The notes under the pieces: model-generated
What the model was told of the DNA's origin: nothing
The model's input: only the letters and a program-made list of their open reading frames with translations
The model's database searches: none
Made by a program: the position numbers and the translations under genes
Assembly: GCF_022179385.1 (NCBI RefSeq)
Contig: NZ_BPQS01000001.1
Location: 334,796 to 398,795, forward strand
Direction of reading: 5' to 3'
Origin: Methylobacterium longum
GTDB lineage: Bacteria; Pseudomonadota; Alphaproteobacteria; Rhizobiales; Beijerinckiaceae
Length of the DNA: 64,000 nt
In this document: one piece after another, positions 25,740 to 37,439 of the stretch
Layout of the letters: each line of letters begins with the position of its first letter
Position numbering within the stretch: position 1 is the stretch's first letter

Positions 25740-27581
25740 ATGACCCGCCTCGACGAGGCCCGCGCCGCGCTCAAGAAGACCTTCGGCTATGAGGATTTCC
25801 GACCCGGCCAGGACGAGGTGATCGGTGCGGTGCTGGACGGCGCCGACGTGTTTGCCGTCATGCCCACGGGCTCGGGCAAGTCGATGACCTACCAGCTCCC
25901 GGCCTTGGTCGATCCGGGCCTCACGGTGGTGGTCTCCCCCCTGATCGCGCTGATGCACGATCAGGTGCAGCAGATGAAGAGCGTCGGCATCCAGGCCGCG
26001 ACCCTCAACTCGTCGGTCGCGGAATCGGATTCGCGCGAGACGTGGCGCGCGTTGCGCTCGGGCGACCTGCGGCTCCTGTTCGTCTCCCCCGAACGCCTGC
26101 TCATGGAGGGCTGCATCGAGGCGCTGCGCGGGGCGGGCGTCCGGCGCCTGGCGGTCGATGAGGCGCACTGCGTCTCGCAATGGGGCCACGATTTCCGGCC
26201 CGAATATCGGGAGATCGCCCGGGCCCGGACGACGCTCGGCGACGTCCAGACCCTGGCGCTGACCGCCACCGCCGACGCCGCCACCCGGGCCGAGATCGCC
26301 GAGCGCCTGTTCCCGCAGGGGCGTCCGCCGAAGATCTTCGTCCATTCCTTCGACCGGCCGAACATCCGCCTGACCTTCCAGCCCAAGGACAATCCCGCCC
26401 GGCAGATCGAGCGGTTCCTGAAGCACCGGCGGGCGGAGAGCGGGATCATCTACTGCTCGTCGCGCAAGCGCACCGAGCAGCTCGCCGAGACCCTCAAGCG
26501 GGACGGGTTCGACGCGCTGCCCTACCATGCCGGCCTCGATCAGGGCACGCGGATGCGGAACCAGGATCGGTTCCTCCAGGAGGACGGCGTGGTGATGACC
26601 GCCACCATCGCGTTCGGCATGGGCATCAACAAGCCCGACGTGCGCTTCGTCTGCCACGCCGACATGCCCAACAACGTCGAGGGCTACTACCAGGAGATCG
26701 GCCGCGCCGGCCGCGACGGTCTGCCCGCCGACACGCTGACCCTCTACGGCCTCGACGACATGGCGCTGCGCCGCCGGCAGATCGACGAGAAGGAGATCTC
26801 CGACGAGCGCCGCCGGGTCGAGCGGCGCAAGCTCGAGGCGATGATCACCCTGTGCGAGGGGGCCAATTGCCGCCGCCAGTCGCTGCTCGCCTATTTCGGC
26901 GAGGCGAGCGGTCCCTGCGGCCGCTGCGACCTGTGCCGCGGCGGCGTGACCCTGGTGGACGGGACGGTCTCGGCCCAGAAGGCCCTCTCGGCCATCGTGC
27001 GCACCGGGCAGCGCTTCGGCGCGGCGTATATCTGCGACCTCGTCCACGGGAAGGAGAGCGAGCAGATCCGCCGCAACGGGCATGCCGGCCTCAAGACCTT
27101 CGGGGTCGGCGCCGACAAGCCGGTGGCGGCCTGGCGGGCGATCCTGCGCCAGCTCTTCGCCGCCGGGGCCATCGCCGAGAATGCCGACGGCTACGGCGGC
27201 CTGTCCATGACCGAGAAGGGCGAGGCGATCCTGTTCGGGCGGGAGCCGGTCCAGCTCCGCCCGGATCCGGAGCCGCGGACGGAGGCCCGCGAGCGCCGCC
27301 GTGCCGCCCCGCGCGAGGACGGCGAGATCGCCCTCTCCGAGGCGGACGAGGCCCTGTTCCAGCACCTGCGCGGCCTGCGCGCCACGCTGGCCCGGGCCGA
27401 GGGGATCGCCGCCTTCATGGTCTTTCCCGACCGGACGCTGATCGAGATGACCCGCCAGAAGCCCGTCGACCTCTGGGCCCTGCGCACGGTCCACGGGGTC
27501 GGCGAGCGCAAGCGCGAGGCCTACGGCGACAAGTTCGTGTCGGCCATCGCGGAGTTCCTGGCTCAGCCCCCGGCCCCCTGA
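25740..27581 (+). CDS. recQ: ATP-dependent DNA helicase RecQ
   Basis: 613-residue 3'-5' helicase of the RecF pathway. Walker A MPTGSGKS (41-48), DEAH box at 140-143 followed by [13 protein letters not shown], and helicase-C motifs [29 protein letters not shown] and [10 protein letters not shown]. The zinc-binding cysteines are in the [15 protein letters not shown] and [10 protein letters not shown] region. Winged-helix and one HRDC domain (~535-605) complete it. Length is typical of a full RecQ. Confidence 0.97.
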   Translation: MTRLDEARAALKKTFGYEDFRPGQDEVIGAVLDGADVFAVMPTGSGKSMTYQLPALVDPGLTVVVSPLIALMHDQVQQMKSVGIQAATLNSSVAESDSRETWRALRSGDLRLLFVSPERLLMEGCIEALRGAGVRRLAVDEAHCVSQWGHDFRPEYREIARARTTLGDVQTLALTATADAATRAEIAERLFPQGRPPKIFVHSFDRPNIRLTFQPKDNPARQIERFLKHRRAESGIIYCSSRKRTEQLAETLKRDGFDALPYHAGLDQGTRMRNQDRFLQEDGVVMTATIAFGMGINKPDVRFVCHADMPNNVEGYYQEIGRAGRDGLPADTLTLYGLDDMALRRRQIDEKEISDERRRVERRKLEAMITLCEGANCRRQSLLAYFGEASGPCGRCDLCRGGVTLVDGTVSAQKALSAIVRTGQRFGAAYICDLVHGKESEQIRRNGHAGLKTFGVGADKPVAAWRAILRQLFAAGAIAENADGYGGLSMTEKGEAILFGREPVQLRPDPEPRTEARERRRAAPREDGEIALSEADEALFQHLRGLRATLARAEGIAAFMVFPDRTLIEMTRQKPVDLWALRTVHGVGERKREAYGDKFVSAIAEFLAQPPAP

Positions 27582-27763
27582 CGACGCAGGTTCGCACTGG
27601 CGCGCCGGGCCGGTTCGTGTAGGCAGGCGGCCCCCAACCCGCACCGATCGGATCGACCATTTCGACACCCGCACATCCCGCCGCGGCCCCCATCCAGGAC
27701 GCCCCGCAGGTTCCGGCGGCCGAGCCGGACAGGACCGCGCCGTCGTCGCTGACCTCCCGGATC

Positions 27764-28927
27764 GTGTTCTACATGCCGGGTTTCGACCCGCGCGATCCCG
27801 AGACCTACTGGGGCCTGTTCCGCCGTGAGGCCCGGCTCACCGGGGCGCGGCGCGGGGCGGCGATCACGGTCGGCGATCCGGTCCGCTCGGCGGACGGGAT
27901 CGAACTCACCTGGACGGCCGAGGCGCACGGCGTGTCGACGCGCTACGTCCTCCTGCGCTGGGAGGAGATTGTCCGGGCCCGCTTCCCGCAATCCGACTGG
28001 ACGCGCCTGACGGGGGTCCCGGCGCTGCTCTGGCGATTGTGGCGGTCGGGCTACAAGGCGGATCTGCAGCGTGAGGGCTGGCGCTTCGCCACGGTGATCT
28101 TCTGCGTCCACTACATCTACATCGCCCTCGCGCTCCTCAGCCTTGCGGCGGCGGCGAGCCTGGCCGCCCTGGCCCCGTCCGCGCTGCAGCCCTGGTCGAT
28201 CCTGGCGGTCCCGCCGCTGGCCTTCGCGTTCCTCGCCGTCCTGATGCGGGCGACCCGCGGCAAGCCGCTCTACGTGCCCCACCTCGTGGACGACACCGCC
28301 TTCACGCATGCCTATGCGGCGGGTGCGGCCCCCGAGATGCAGCCCCGCCTCGATGCCTTCGCGGCGCGCATCGGCGCGGCCGAGGGCGAGGCCGACGAGG
28401 TGGTCGTCGTCGGCCATTCCACGTCGAGCTTCCTCGGTATCGAGGTGCTGGACCGGGTGCTCGCCCGCGATCCCGGCTTCGGCCGTCGCGGCACGCCGGT
28501 CTCGTTCGTGAGCATCGGCAGCGTCATCCCCTGGCTCGGACTCGATCCGGCGGCGGTGGGGTTCCGCGACACCCTCGCGCGCTTCGCGCGGGCGGCGCAG
28601 ATCGGCTGGCTCGACGTGCGCGCGCCCTGGGACTGGCTGTCGATCCACAAGCGGAATCCGCTCACCGCCTGCGGCCTCCCCGTGCCCGATGCCGGCCGGC
28701 CGGCCGAGCTCTGGGTCATGATCCACGACCTGATCACAGGCTCCGACGTGGGGCGGCGCCAGTGGAACCTGTTCCAGATGCATTTCCAGCTGCTCATGGC
28801 GAGCCAGAGCGCCACCGGGTTCGATTATCTCGACATGGTCACCGGGCCGGAACCGGTCCACACGCTGATCGCCCGGTGCCGGGCGCGCGTCAGGACCCGG
28901 GCGACCGCCGCCGAGGCGGGGATCTGA
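27764..28927 (+). CDS. Membrane-inserted alpha/beta hydrolase-like protein, function unknown
   Basis: 387 residues from a GTG start. An N-terminal strand (VFYMPGFDPRDPETYW) is followed by a charged region, two hydrophobic helices (~109-133 and ~143-165), and a second half with a nucleophile elbow VVVVGHSTSSFLGIE. The layout is that of an alpha/beta hydrolase with a membrane hairpin inserted in the fold. No close named family recognised. The frame stays open upstream to 27623 with natural-looking sequence (STPAHPAAAPIQDAPQ), but the only start-like codon there is ATT at 27659; true start is uncertain. Lies 182 bp after recQ and upstream of purL. Confidence 0.7.
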   Translation: MFYMPGFDPRDPETYWGLFRREARLTGARRGAAITVGDPVRSADGIELTWTAEAHGVSTRYVLLRWEEIVRARFPQSDWTRLTGVPALLWRLWRSGYKADLQREGWRFATVIFCVHYIYIALALLSLAAAASLAALAPSALQPWSILAVPPLAFAFLAVLMRATRGKPLYVPHLVDDTAFTHAYAAGAAPEMQPRLDAFAARIGAAEGEADEVVVVGHSTSSFLGIEVLDRVLARDPGFGRRGTPVSFVSIGSVIPWLGLDPAAVGFRDTLARFARAAQIGWLDVRAPWDWLSIHKRNPLTACGLPVPDAGRPAELWVMIHDLITGSDVGRRQWNLFQMHFQLLMASQSATGFDYLDMVTGPEPVHTLIARCRARVRTRATAAEAGI

Positions 28928-29108
28928 TCGCCGACCCCCGCGTCGGCGGTGATCCCTCGCCCGCCGCCATCCGCAGACCGTCCCGACCTGGGATGTTGCC
29001 ACCGTGGGCGCTTCCGCTCTAGAGCCGGGGCAGCCTGGATCCCCGCCCGGTTCGGGTTCGCCGCGGCCACGGCCTCCGGCACGGACCGCTCTCGCCGAGA
29101 CCCTTCGC

Positions 29109-31334
29109 ATGTTCCGCAACGACGTTCCGATCACCCCCGAACTCGTCGCCCAGCACGGCCTGACGCCGGACGAGTACGCGCGCTTCCGCGGCCTGATCGG
29201 GCGCGACCCGACGCTGACCGAACTCGGCATCGTCTCGGCGATGTGGAACGAGCACTGTTCCTACAAGTCCTCGCGCAAGCACCTGCGCGGTCTGCCGACC
29301 TCGGGCCCTCACGTGATCCAGGGGCCCGGCGAGAACGCGGGCGTCATCGACATCGGTGACGGTCTCGCCTGCGTCTTCAAGATGGAGAGCCACAACCACC
29401 CGAGCTACATCGAGCCCTACCAGGGCGCGGCGACGGGCGTCGGCGGCATCCTGCGCGACGTCTTCACGATGGGCGCCCGGCCGATCGCGGCGCTCAACGC
29501 CCTGCGCTTCGGCTCCCCCGACCACCCGCGCACGCGCAGCCTCGTCTCGGGGGTCGTGGCGGGCGTCGGCGGCTACGGCAATTCCTTCGGCGTGCCCACC
29601 GTCGGCGGCCTGACCGGCTTCCACAGGCGCTACGACGGCAACATCCTGGTCAACGCCATGGCGGTGGGCCTCGCCCGCACCGACGGCATCTTCTACGCGG
29701 CCGCCGCCGGCGTCGGGAACCCGATCGTCTATCTCGGCTCCAAGACCGGCCGTGACGGCATCCACGGCGCCACCATGGCGTCCGCCGAATTCGACGAGGC
29801 CTCGGAGTCGAAGCGGCCGACCGTGCAGGTCGGCGATCCCTTCGCCGAGAAGCTCCTGCTGGAGGCGTGCCTGGAGCTGATGGCCTCGGGCGCGGTGATC
29901 GCCATCCAGGACATGGGCGCGGCGGGGCTGACCTGCTCGGCGGTGGAGATGGGCGCCAAGGGCGACCTCGGCGTCGAGCTCGACATCGACAAGGTGCCGG
30001 CCCGCGAGGAGGGCATGACCCCCTACGAGATGATGCTCTCCGAGAGCCAGGAGCGCATGCTCATGGTGCTCAAGCCCGGCATGGAGGCGGAGGCGGAAGC
30101 CATCTTCGTGAAGTGGGGCCTCGATTTCGCGGTGATCGGCCGGACCACCGACACGCTCCGGTTCGTCATCAAGTGGCATGGCGAGACCGTGGCCGACCTG
30201 CCGATCAAGGAGCTGGGCGACGAGGCGCCGCTCTACGACCGGCCGCATCGCGCCAACACTCACCAGCCAGTGATCGCGGTCTCCGAGGTGCCGGCCCCGG
30301 CCTCGCTGACCGACGCGCTCAAGCGCCTCGTCGGCTCCGCGGACCTCGCCTCGAAGCGCTGGGTCTTCGAGCAGTACGACCACTTCATCCTGGGCAACAC
30401 GGTCCAGAAACCCGGAGGCGACGCCGCCATCGTGCGGGTCGAGGACGGGCCGAAGGGCCTCGCGCTGACCTGCGACGTCACCCCGCGCTACTGCGAGGCC
30501 GACCCGGTCGAGGGGGGCCGCCAGGCCGTGGCCGAGGCGTGGCGCAACATCACCGCGGTGGGCGCGAAGCCACTCGCGATCACCGACAACCTGAACTTCG
30601 GCAATCCCGAGAAGCCCGAGGTGATGGGCCAGCTCGTCGGCTGCCTCCAGGGCATCGGCGAGGCCTGCCGGGCGCTGGACTTCCCGGTCGTGTCCGGCAA
30701 CGTCTCGCTCTACAACGAGACCAACGGCGTCGGCATCCTGCCGACCCCGACCATCGGCGGCGTCGGCGTCCTCGACGACGTGGCGCGCCACGCGACCATC
30801 GCCCTCAAGCGCGAGGGCGACGTGCTGGTGCTGGTCGGGGCGGGCGAGGGCTGGCTCGGCCAGTCCGCCTACCTGTCGGTCATCGAGGGCCGCGAGGAGG
30901 GCGCGCCGCCTCCGGTCGACCTCGCCCTGGAGCGCCGCAACGGCGACTTCGTCCGCACCCTGATCCAGGCGGGCACCGTCGACACGGTCCACGACATCTC
31001 CGACGGCGGCCTCGCGGTGGCGCTCGCCGAGATGGCCATGGCGGGCGGCCTCGGCGCGGCGCTCCCGGAGGTCCCGGTGGACCTCGCCCCCCACGCCTAC
31101 CTGTTCGGCGAGGATCAGGCCCGCTACCTGCTGGCGGTCGAGCCGGAGGCGGCCAGCGACCTCCTGTACAGCGCCTCGGCACAGGGTATCGCCGCGGCCG
31201 TGGTCGGCGTCACCGGCTCCGACCGTTTGACCCTGCCGGGTGGCGAGACCATACCGCTCGCCGAACTGACCGCGGCGCACGAGGGCTGGCTGCCCGCCTA
31301 CATGGCCAGCCAGCCGGCCGCTCCGGCGTCCTGA
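29109..31334 (+). CDS. purL: Phosphoribosylformylglycinamidine synthase subunit PurL
   Basis: 741-residue small-type PurL, which uses ATP and PurQ-derived ammonia to turn FGAR into FGAM in purine synthesis. N-terminal [19 protein letters not shown] linker, then [26 protein letters not shown] and [16 protein letters not shown]. The second half repeats the AIRS-like domains ([37 protein letters not shown]). ATG 29109 gives the standard N-terminus and usual length; a GTG at 29004 would add 35 atypical residues. Confidence 0.96.
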   Translation: MFRNDVPITPELVAQHGLTPDEYARFRGLIGRDPTLTELGIVSAMWNEHCSYKSSRKHLRGLPTSGPHVIQGPGENAGVIDIGDGLACVFKMESHNHPSYIEPYQGAATGVGGILRDVFTMGARPIAALNALRFGSPDHPRTRSLVSGVVAGVGGYGNSFGVPTVGGLTGFHRRYDGNILVNAMAVGLARTDGIFYAAAAGVGNPIVYLGSKTGRDGIHGATMASAEFDEASESKRPTVQVGDPFAEKLLLEACLELMASGAVIAIQDMGAAGLTCSAVEMGAKGDLGVELDIDKVPAREEGMTPYEMMLSESQERMLMVLKPGMEAEAEAIFVKWGLDFAVIGRTTDTLRFVIKWHGETVADLPIKELGDEAPLYDRPHRANTHQPVIAVSEVPAPASLTDALKRLVGSADLASKRWVFEQYDHFILGNTVQKPGGDAAIVRVEDGPKGLALTCDVTPRYCEADPVEGGRQAVAEAWRNITAVGAKPLAITDNLNFGNPEKPEVMGQLVGCLQGIGEACRALDFPVVSGNVSLYNETNGVGILPTPTIGGVGVLDDVARHATIALKREGDVLVLVGAGEGWLGQSAYLSVIEGREEGAPPPVDLALERRNGDFVRTLIQAGTVDTVHDISDGGLAVALAEMAMAGGLGAALPEVPVDLAPHAYLFGEDQARYLLAVEPEAASDLLYSASAQGIAAAVVGVTGSDRLTLPGGETIPLAELTAAHEGWLPAYMASQPAAPAS

Positions 31335-31361
31335 GCCCCGTTTACCACAAGGAGTTTCCCG

Positions 31362-31598
31362 ATGCCGATGGATGCGGGCGAGATCGAGCGCATGATCCGC
31401 GAGGCCCTGCCGGACGCGCAGGTGGAGATCCGCGACCTCGCCGGCGACGGCGACCATTACGCGGCCACCGTCCTGTCGGCGGCCTTCAAGGGGAAGAGCC
31501 GGGTAGCGCAGCACCAGATGGTCTACGGCGCTCTCCAGGGCCGGATGGGCGGCGTGCTCCACGCCCTTGCGCTGACCACGGGCGTCCCGCAGGATTGA
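31362..31598 (+). CDS. bolA: BolA-family protein
   Basis: 78-residue BolA/IbaG-like protein with the class II KH-like fold: EIERMIREALPDAQVEIRDL, then GDGDHYAATVLS and KSRVAQHQMVYGAL with the conserved His. BolA proteins pair with CGFS glutaredoxins to bind [2Fe-2S] clusters and sense iron. grxD lies two genes downstream, in keeping with that. 27 bp after purL. Confidence 0.93.
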   Translation: MPMDAGEIERMIREALPDAQVEIRDLAGDGDHYAATVLSAAFKGKSRVAQHQMVYGALQGRMGGVLHALALTTGVPQD

Positions 31599-31621
31599 GC
31601 CCTCTCGCGGCAGTTCTCCCT

Positions 31622-32116
31622 ATGGATCGACCGAGTCTCTATGACGACGATATCGTGACCTGGGCCGAGGAACAGGCGGCGGCCCTGCGCGCGCTCGCTG
31701 AGCGGCCCGACCTGTCGAATGCGGTCGATTGGGAGAACGTTGCCGGGGAGATTGAGAGCGTGGGGCGTGCGCATCTGCGGGCCGTCGAAGGGCTGCTGAT
31801 CCAGACGCTCGCCCACCTCCTCAAGCGCGCGTCCGCCCCGCTTGCGCCGGCAAGCTTGCATTGGCGGGCAGAGATCGCGACATTCCAGATCACGGCCTGG
31901 AATGCCTACGAATCGTCGATGCGGCAGAGGTTAAACTGGCCCAGGATCTGGACATCCGCGGTCACAGCCGCGGAGGCCGGTCTTGGTGCCCTTGGGAACC
32001 AGCTTCTTCCGGGATTGCCGGATTCGTGCCCGATCGTGCCTGAGGATCTTCTTAACGACCGCTTTGATGTCGATCATGCACTCCGCGTGATCGCTGCCTC
32101 GGTTGCGCGCCGCTGA
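31622..32116 (+). CDS. DUF29 family protein
   Basis: 164 residues. MDRPSLYDDDIVTWAEEQAAAL start, then NAVDWENVAGEIESVGRAHL and a hydrophobic LIQTLAHLLK helix, matching the DUF29 pattern (D..NVAEEIESLG). All-helical, function unknown; DUF29 proteins are common in cyanobacteria and methylobacteria and some sit with toxin-antitoxin genes. Unusually it separates bolA from grxD, which are normally adjacent. The AT content of its 3' part is higher than that of its neighbours, suggesting later insertion. Confidence 0.8.
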   Translation: MDRPSLYDDDIVTWAEEQAAALRALAERPDLSNAVDWENVAGEIESVGRAHLRAVEGLLIQTLAHLLKRASAPLAPASLHWRAEIATFQITAWNAYESSMRQRLNWPRIWTSAVTAAEAGLGALGNQLLPGLPDSCPIVPEDLLNDRFDVDHALRVIAASVARR

Positions 32117-32158
32117 TCGAGACAGCACATACGAGACCGAACAGCTGAGGACAGAACG

Positions 32159-32497
32159 ATGACCGACGCCAACACGACCATCCAGAACGAGATCGCCTCC
32201 CAGGACGTGGTGGTGTTCATGAAGGGCACGCCGCAGATGCCGCAATGCGGCTTCTCCGGTCAGGTGGTGCAGATCCTTAACTACCTCGGCGTGCCGTTCA
32301 AGGGCGTGAACGTGCTGGCCGACCAGGAGATCCGCGAGGGCATCAAGGCCTTCTCGAACTGGCCGACGATCCCGCAGATCTACGTGAAGGGCGAGTTCGT
32401 CGGCGGCTGCGACATCACCCGCGAGATGTTCCAGTCGGGCGAGCTGCAGACGTTCCTGTCCGAGAAGGGCGTGCCGGTGAAGACCGCCGCCGCCTGA
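32159..32497 (+). CDS. grxD: Monothiol glutaredoxin Grx4/GrxD
   Basis: 112-residue CGFS glutaredoxin with active-site C30 in [11 protein letters not shown], glutathione-binding [19 protein letters not shown] and C-terminal helix. It carries and transfers [2Fe-2S] clusters, together with BolA. Followed after 27 bp by a strong terminator, so it ends the purL-bolA-DUF29-grxD unit. Confidence 0.95.
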   Translation: MTDANTTIQNEIASQDVVVFMKGTPQMPQCGFSGQVVQILNYLGVPFKGVNVLADQEIREGIKAFSNWPTIPQIYVKGEFVGGCDITREMFQSGELQTFLSEKGVPVKTAAA

Positions 32498-32524
32498 TCC
32501 TTTCAGGATTGACCGGACGGATCG

Positions 32525-32547
32525 GGGCGCCTGCGGGCGCCCTTTTT
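32525..32547 (+). terminator. Rho-independent terminator after grxD
   Basis: Stem GGGCGCC / GGCGCCC with a TGCG loop and a run of five T (32543-32547). Confidence 0.8.
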
Positions 32548-32570
32548 CGTGTTCGAGGTCGGGGGCCGGA

Positions 32571-33227
32571 TCAGCGCGGCTCCCGCGCCACGAAGAGGGC
32601 GACGCAGCCGACGACCGTGATCTCCACCGACCGAAACCGCTGGTCCAGCGCCGCCCGCAGGGCCGGCAGGGTGTCGGCGGCGTTCGAGAACACCCCCTTC
32701 CGGTTATAGACCCGCATCAGCGCCCGCGCCGCGGCACCGAGCGGGACGCCGCCCGCCAGGATCGTGGCGCCGAACACCACGCCGTCGCCGGCCAGGCACG
32801 GACGCACCGCGTCGAAGGCTCTCGCCTTCGCGGCGATGTCCCCCGGCAGGCAGTGCAGCAGGTAGGTCATCCCGATCGAGTCGAACGGCGCGATGCCGGT
32901 CACCGGGGCGCCGAGCACGTCGACCCGGTAGGTCTCGGGCCGGTGGCGCGCGATGCGGCGGGCCGCGAAGGCGAGGCTGTCGGCGTTGAGGTCCATCAGG
33001 CCGATGCGCGGCGCAGGCGTGGGGAAGCGGCACCGGTCGAGGTACCAGCCGGTCCCGACCCCGACATCGAGATGCGCGAGGCCCACGTGCCGGTCGTAGA
33101 GGTCCAGGATCCGCGCCGTGGGGCAGCGCCAGATCAGGGGGTTCGACAGGCGCAGCACGACGAGGTCGTAGACCTGCAGCGTCCGCGGCGTGTAGATCGC
33201 CTGCCCGGCTCGGGTGTCGGTCGCCAT
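32571..33227 (-). CDS. Class I SAM-dependent methyltransferase
   Basis: 218 residues, Rossmann methyltransferase. SAM motif I is [15 protein letters not shown] (~53-67), motif II acid in [13 protein letters not shown], and post-motif [22 protein letters not shown]. Substrate unknown; resembles small-molecule or quinone-type methyltransferases in general form. Convergent with grxD and divergent from rlmN. Confidence 0.85.
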   Translation of the reverse strand: MATDTRAGQAIYTPRTLQVYDLVVLRLSNPLIWRCPTARILDLYDRHVGLAHLDVGVGTGWYLDRCRFPTPAPRIGLMDLNADSLAFAARRIARHRPETYRVDVLGAPVTGIAPFDSIGMTYLLHCLPGDIAAKARAFDAVRPCLAGDGVVFGATILAGGVPLGAAARALMRVYNRKGVFSNAADTLPALRAALDQRFRSVEITVVGCVALFVAREPR

Positions 33228-33308
33228 GGCTCTCCGTCGGCCCCCCTGTGGGCGGCGCGCATTCGCCTTCGCCGCCGCGATCGCCTATACCAGACCCTTT
33301 CCAATCGT

Positions 33309-34601
33309 ATGGATCGTTTGAACGCCATGGCGACGCCGTCGCTCGACAGCGCCCGCGCGGCCGATGCCGCGATCGAGAAGGCGCCGGATCTCCTCCCCGA
33401 GGCCCTGCCCGGCCGGCGCCCGTCGCTGGTCGGCCTGACCCGCGACGCCCTCAAGGCACAGCTCATCGGGATGGGCGTGCCGGAGCGCGAGAGCCGGATG
33501 CGCGCCGGCCAGCTCTGGCACTGGGTCAACTTCCGCGGGGCGACCGACTTCGCCGAGATGACCAATGTCGGCAAGGCGTTGAAGGCGCAGCTCGCCGAGC
33601 ACTTCACCCTGGAGCGGCCCGAGGTGGCCAGCCGGCAGGTCTCCCGCGACGGCACCCGGAAGTGGCTCCTGCGGATGGCCCCGACCAACCGCCAGGAGCA
33701 CAACCGCGGCGCCGAGATCGAGTGCGTCTACATCCCCGGGCCGGACCGGGGCACGCTGTGCGTGTCGAGCCAAGTCGGCTGCACGCTCACCTGCTCGTTC
33801 TGCCACACCGGCACGCAGCGCCTCGTGCGCAATCTCTCGGCCCCCGAGATCGTGCAGCAGCTCGTCACGGCGCGCGACGAACTCGGCGACTGGCCCGGCC
33901 AGATGCCGAGCCGCGACGCGGGTGGCTCCGGCGAGGTCGGCCGGCTGGTGACCAACATCGTGTTCATGGGCATGGGTGAGCCCCTCTACAATCTCGACGC
34001 GGTGGTGGATGCCGTGGGCGTGATGTCGGACCAGGAGGGGCTGGGCCTGTCCAAGCGGCGGATCACGGTCTCCACCTCCGGGGTCGTGCCGCAGATCCCC
34101 CGGCTCGGCGAGCAGGCCAACGCCATGCTGGCGGTCTCGCTCCACGCCGTGCGGGACGAGCTGCGCGACGAGCTGGTGCCGCTCAATCGGAAATACCCAA
34201 TCGCCGAGTTGCTCGCCGCCTGCCGGGCCTATCCGGGCTTGAGCAACGCCCGCCGGATTACCTTCGAGTACGTGATGCTGAAGGGCGTCAACGATTCGGA
34301 CGCGGACGCCCGCGAGCTGGTGCGCCTGCTCAAGGGCATCCCGGCCAAGATCAACTTGATCCCGTTCAACCCCTGGCCGGGCAGCCGCTACGAGTGCTCC
34401 GACTGGGACCGGATCGAGCACTTCTCCGAGATCGTGTTCAACGCCGGCTACGCCTCGCCCGTGCGCACGCCCCGCGGCCGGGACATCCTGGCGGCCTGCG
34501 GGCAGCTCAAGAGCGAGACCGAGAAGCTGCGCGCCCGCGCCCGGATGATGCAGGAGGAGGGCATCGGCGTGGAGGGTTTCTACGCCGGCGCGGACGATTG
34601 A
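33309..34601 (+). CDS. rlmN: Dual-specificity 23S rRNA/tRNA methyltransferase RlmN
   Basis: 430-residue radical-SAM enzyme that methylates C2 of A2503 in 23S rRNA and A37 in tRNAs. The cluster cysteines are C158, C162 and C165 in [41 protein letters not shown], the [20 protein letters not shown] stretch and the C-terminal [17 protein letters not shown] with the reactive Cys are all present. An internal ATG at 33327 is a possible alternative start. Confidence 0.96.
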   Translation: MDRLNAMATPSLDSARAADAAIEKAPDLLPEALPGRRPSLVGLTRDALKAQLIGMGVPERESRMRAGQLWHWVNFRGATDFAEMTNVGKALKAQLAEHFTLERPEVASRQVSRDGTRKWLLRMAPTNRQEHNRGAEIECVYIPGPDRGTLCVSSQVGCTLTCSFCHTGTQRLVRNLSAPEIVQQLVTARDELGDWPGQMPSRDAGGSGEVGRLVTNIVFMGMGEPLYNLDAVVDAVGVMSDQEGLGLSKRRITVSTSGVVPQIPRLGEQANAMLAVSLHAVRDELRDELVPLNRKYPIAELLAACRAYPGLSNARRITFEYVMLKGVNDSDADARELVRLLKGIPAKINLIPFNPWPGSRYECSDWDRIEHFSEIVFNAGYASPVRTPRGRDILAACGQLKSETEKLRARARMMQEEGIGVEGFYAGADD

Positions 34602-34694
34602 GGACCCGCCCGGCGCCGCAGACCCGACCCCGTCAGGGCGGACCGCGACGGAGCTGCGCGGATGCGGTGGCGAATGGTGCGGCGCGGGTGCGCC

Positions 34695-36794
34695 TCACCC
34701 CTCGATCTTCGCGAACTCCGCCACCTCCCGCGTCGCGGCCCGGAGGGCGTTGAGCAGCAGCAGGCGATTCTCGCGCAGGCCCGGATCGGGGGCGTTGACG
34801 GTGACGTCCTGGAAGAACGCGTCCACCGGCGCCCGCAGGGTCGAGAGCGCCTGCATGGCCCCGGCGAAATCCTCCCGTGCGACGGCCGCCGAAGCCGTCT
34901 CCCGCGCCCAGCCCAGGGCCTCGGCGAGGGCCCGCTCGGCCGGCTCGCCCGCGGCGGCGAGGCCTGCATCCGGCGCGGCATCGTAGGCGCGGCCGTCCTT
35001 CTTCTCCTCGATCCGCAGGATGTTGGCCGCGCGCTTGTAGCCCGCGAGCAGATTCCTCCCGTCCTCGGTGTCGAGGAACGTCTGCAGAGCCTCGACACGG
35101 CGAACGACCATCAGCAGGTCGTCCTGGCCCGGCAGGGCGAAGACGGCGTCGATCAGGTCGTGGCGGGCGCCCTGGTCGCGGAGATAGACCTTCAGGCGGT
35201 CGGCGAAGAAGGCGAGGAGGTCCTTCGCATCCGCGCCACCCCGCCCGGCGAGCCCCCGATCCGCCGCGCCGACCTGCTCCAGCAGGCGGAGGCGCAGCGA
35301 ACGGTCGAGGACCAGCCGGATCACGCCCAGCGCCGCTCGTCGCAGCGCATACGGGTCCTTGCTCCCCGTCGGCTTCTCGCCGATGGCCCAGAACCCGACC
35401 AGCGTATCGAGCTTGTCGGCCAGTGCCACCGCGATCGAGACCGGGTCACTCGGCACCCGGTCGGAGGGGCCGAGCGGCTTGTAGTGCTCCTCGATGGCCG
35501 CGCAGACGCTGTCGTGCTCCCCTTGGAGCGCCGCATACTTGCGCCCCATCAGCCCCTGGAGTTCGGGGAACTCGCCGACCATCTCGGTGACGAGGTCGGC
35601 CTTGGCGAGCCGCGCGGCACGCGCGGCGAGCGCCGGGTCGGCCCCCAGCAGCGGCGCCAGATCCTGCGCCATTGCGCCGATGCGGGCGATCCGCTCGCCC
35701 TGCGTGCCGAGCTTCTCGTGGAAGACGATGGCGTCGAGCTTGGGCAGACGGTCTTCCAAGGGCACCGCCCGGTCCGTATCCCAGAAGAACTTCGCGTCCG
35801 ACAGGCGGGCGCGGACCACCCGCTCGTTGCCGGCGGTGATCGCTTGCCCGCCATCCGAGGCCACGAGGTTCGAGACCAGGATGAAGGCCGGCGCCAAATC
35901 CTCCAAACCGCTTTTCCGCAGCACGAAGCATTTCTGGTTCGCCCGGATCGTCGCGCGGATCGCCTCGGCGGGGATGTCGAGGAAGGCTTCGTCGAACGAG
36001 CCCATCAGCACCACCGGCCATTCCACGAGGCCCGACACCTCGTCGAGCAGGCCCTCGTCCTCCACGAGGTCGAGGCCGCGGGCGAAGGCGAGGTCGCGGG
36101 CGTCGTGCAGGATCACGTCCTTGCGCCGCTCGGGGTCGAGGATGACCTTCGCGCGCTCTAGGGCCTGGATGTAGTCGTCGAACCGGCGCACCTCGATCGC
36201 CTCGGGCGCCAGGAACCGATGCCCGTAGGTCACCGTGCCGGCCGCGATCCCGCTCACCGAGAACGGCACCACCTCCGGCGTCTCGGTCTCCGGCCCGAAG
36301 GTGGCGACGATGGATTGCAGCGGCCGCACCCAGCGCAAGCTGCCGGGCTCCGCCGAGGCCGCACCCCAGCGCATGGATTTCGGCCAGGGGAAGGTCCGGA
36401 CGATCTCGGGCAGGAGTTCGGCCAGCACGTCGAGGGTCTCGCGGCCGGGACGCTCGATCACCGCGAGGTAGAACGCACCCTTCTTCGGATCGGTGACGGT
36501 CCCCGCCTGGTCCAGGCTCGTCAGGCCGGCGCCCTTCAGGAACCCCTGGACGGCCGCCTCGGGGGCGCCGACCCGCGGGCCCCGGCGCTCCTCCCGGACG
36601 GCCTCGCCGCGGGCGGGCAGGCCGGCGATGTGCAGCGCCAGCCGGCGGGGCGTCGAGAACGCCTTGGCGCCCTCGTACAGGAAGCCGCGCTCCACCAGGG
36701 CGTCGGTGACGAGCTTCTTGAGATCCTCCGCCGCGCGCCGCTGCATGCGGGCGGGGATCTCTTCCGAGCGGAGTTCGAGCAGGAGGTCGGGCAT
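34695..36794 (-). CDS. glyS: Glycyl-tRNA synthetase beta subunit
   Basis: 699-residue beta subunit of the bacterial alpha2beta2 glycyl-tRNA synthetase; it recognises tRNA-Gly. [18 protein letters not shown] start, [26 protein letters not shown], the HD-like domain around [20 protein letters not shown], and a C-terminal anticodon-binding domain. Lies downstream of glyQ with one secreted-protein gene between, an order common in Rhizobiales. Confidence 0.97.
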   Translation of the reverse strand: MPDLLLELRSEEIPARMQRRAAEDLKKLVTDALVERGFLYEGAKAFSTPRRLALHIAGLPARGEAVREERRGPRVGAPEAAVQGFLKGAGLTSLDQAGTVTDPKKGAFYLAVIERPGRETLDVLAELLPEIVRTFPWPKSMRWGAASAEPGSLRWVRPLQSIVATFGPETETPEVVPFSVSGIAAGTVTYGHRFLAPEAIEVRRFDDYIQALERAKVILDPERRKDVILHDARDLAFARGLDLVEDEGLLDEVSGLVEWPVVLMGSFDEAFLDIPAEAIRATIRANQKCFVLRKSGLEDLAPAFILVSNLVASDGGQAITAGNERVVRARLSDAKFFWDTDRAVPLEDRLPKLDAIVFHEKLGTQGERIARIGAMAQDLAPLLGADPALAARAARLAKADLVTEMVGEFPELQGLMGRKYAALQGEHDSVCAAIEEHYKPLGPSDRVPSDPVSIAVALADKLDTLVGFWAIGEKPTGSKDPYALRRAALGVIRLVLDRSLRLRLLEQVGAADRGLAGRGGADAKDLLAFFADRLKVYLRDQGARHDLIDAVFALPGQDDLLMVVRRVEALQTFLDTEDGRNLLAGYKRAANILRIEEKKDGRAYDAAPDAGLAAAGEPAERALAEALGWARETASAAVAREDFAGAMQALSTLRAPVDAFFQDVTVNAPDPGLRENRLLLLNALRAATREVAEFAKIEG

Positions 36795-36846
36795 GGCGCG
36801 GCCATATCGCCGCGCCGCAGGCCTGTCGAGGGCTATGGCGCCGGGG

Positions 36847-37290
36847 TCAGTGCGCCTCGCCCTTCAGGATGGCCGAGAGCTGCCACTTGCGGTCGCCGAT
36901 CGCATGGGCGTCGGACACCTTCCAGTTCCCGTCCTCGCGCACGAGATCGTAGACCACGGCGTTCGCGCCGTTCCCGCCCTTGCGCTCCACGGTGACCTTC
37001 GCCTGATCCTTGCCCTCGGTGGCCTCCCTGAAGGTGAGGTTCTTCACCGTGTCGGGCTTCAGGGGCTCACCGTTGAGGCGGTAATCGAAATCGAGGTTGC
37101 CGGTGGCGCCGTTGGCCTGCTTGGCGTCGGCGTCGAACAGGCTCTGCAGACGCTTCGTGTAGACGGCGGAGTGCTTCGGGTGTGGCTCGGCATAGAGTTT
37201 CTTGACCACGGCCTCCGGGCCGGGATCGGCCGCCAGCGCGGGCGCGAGGGCGAGCCCGAGGGCGCCGAAAGTCAAAAGAATCTTCTTCAT
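36847..37290 (-). CDS. Small exported protein (DUF3828-like), function unknown
   Basis: 147 residues with a clear signal peptide ([20 protein letters not shown]) and a mature domain with [20 protein letters not shown] and [20 protein letters not shown]. The pattern resembles NTF2-like/DUF3828 periplasmic domains. Sits between glyQ (149 bp) and glyS (52 bp), same strand; no known link to translation. Confidence 0.8.
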   Translation of the reverse strand: MKKILLTFGALGLALAPALAADPGPEAVVKKLYAEPHPKHSAVYTKRLQSLFDADAKQANGATGNLDFDYRLNGEPLKPDTVKNLTFREATEGKDQAKVTVERKGGNGANAVVYDLVREDGNWKVSDAHAIGDRKWQLSAILKGEAH

Positions 37291-37439
37291 CTTACTTGTC
37301 CCGCGTCTGCGGACGCGCCGGAGCGCGCCGGTTGGCGGGGGTTGCAACGCGCGAGGGCGCCAGGGGCTCCGCCAACCAGCATCCCGCGAAGGCGAGCCGG
37401 CGGGCTGCGCCGCCTTGTTCGGGCTTGTTCGGGAGGGCC

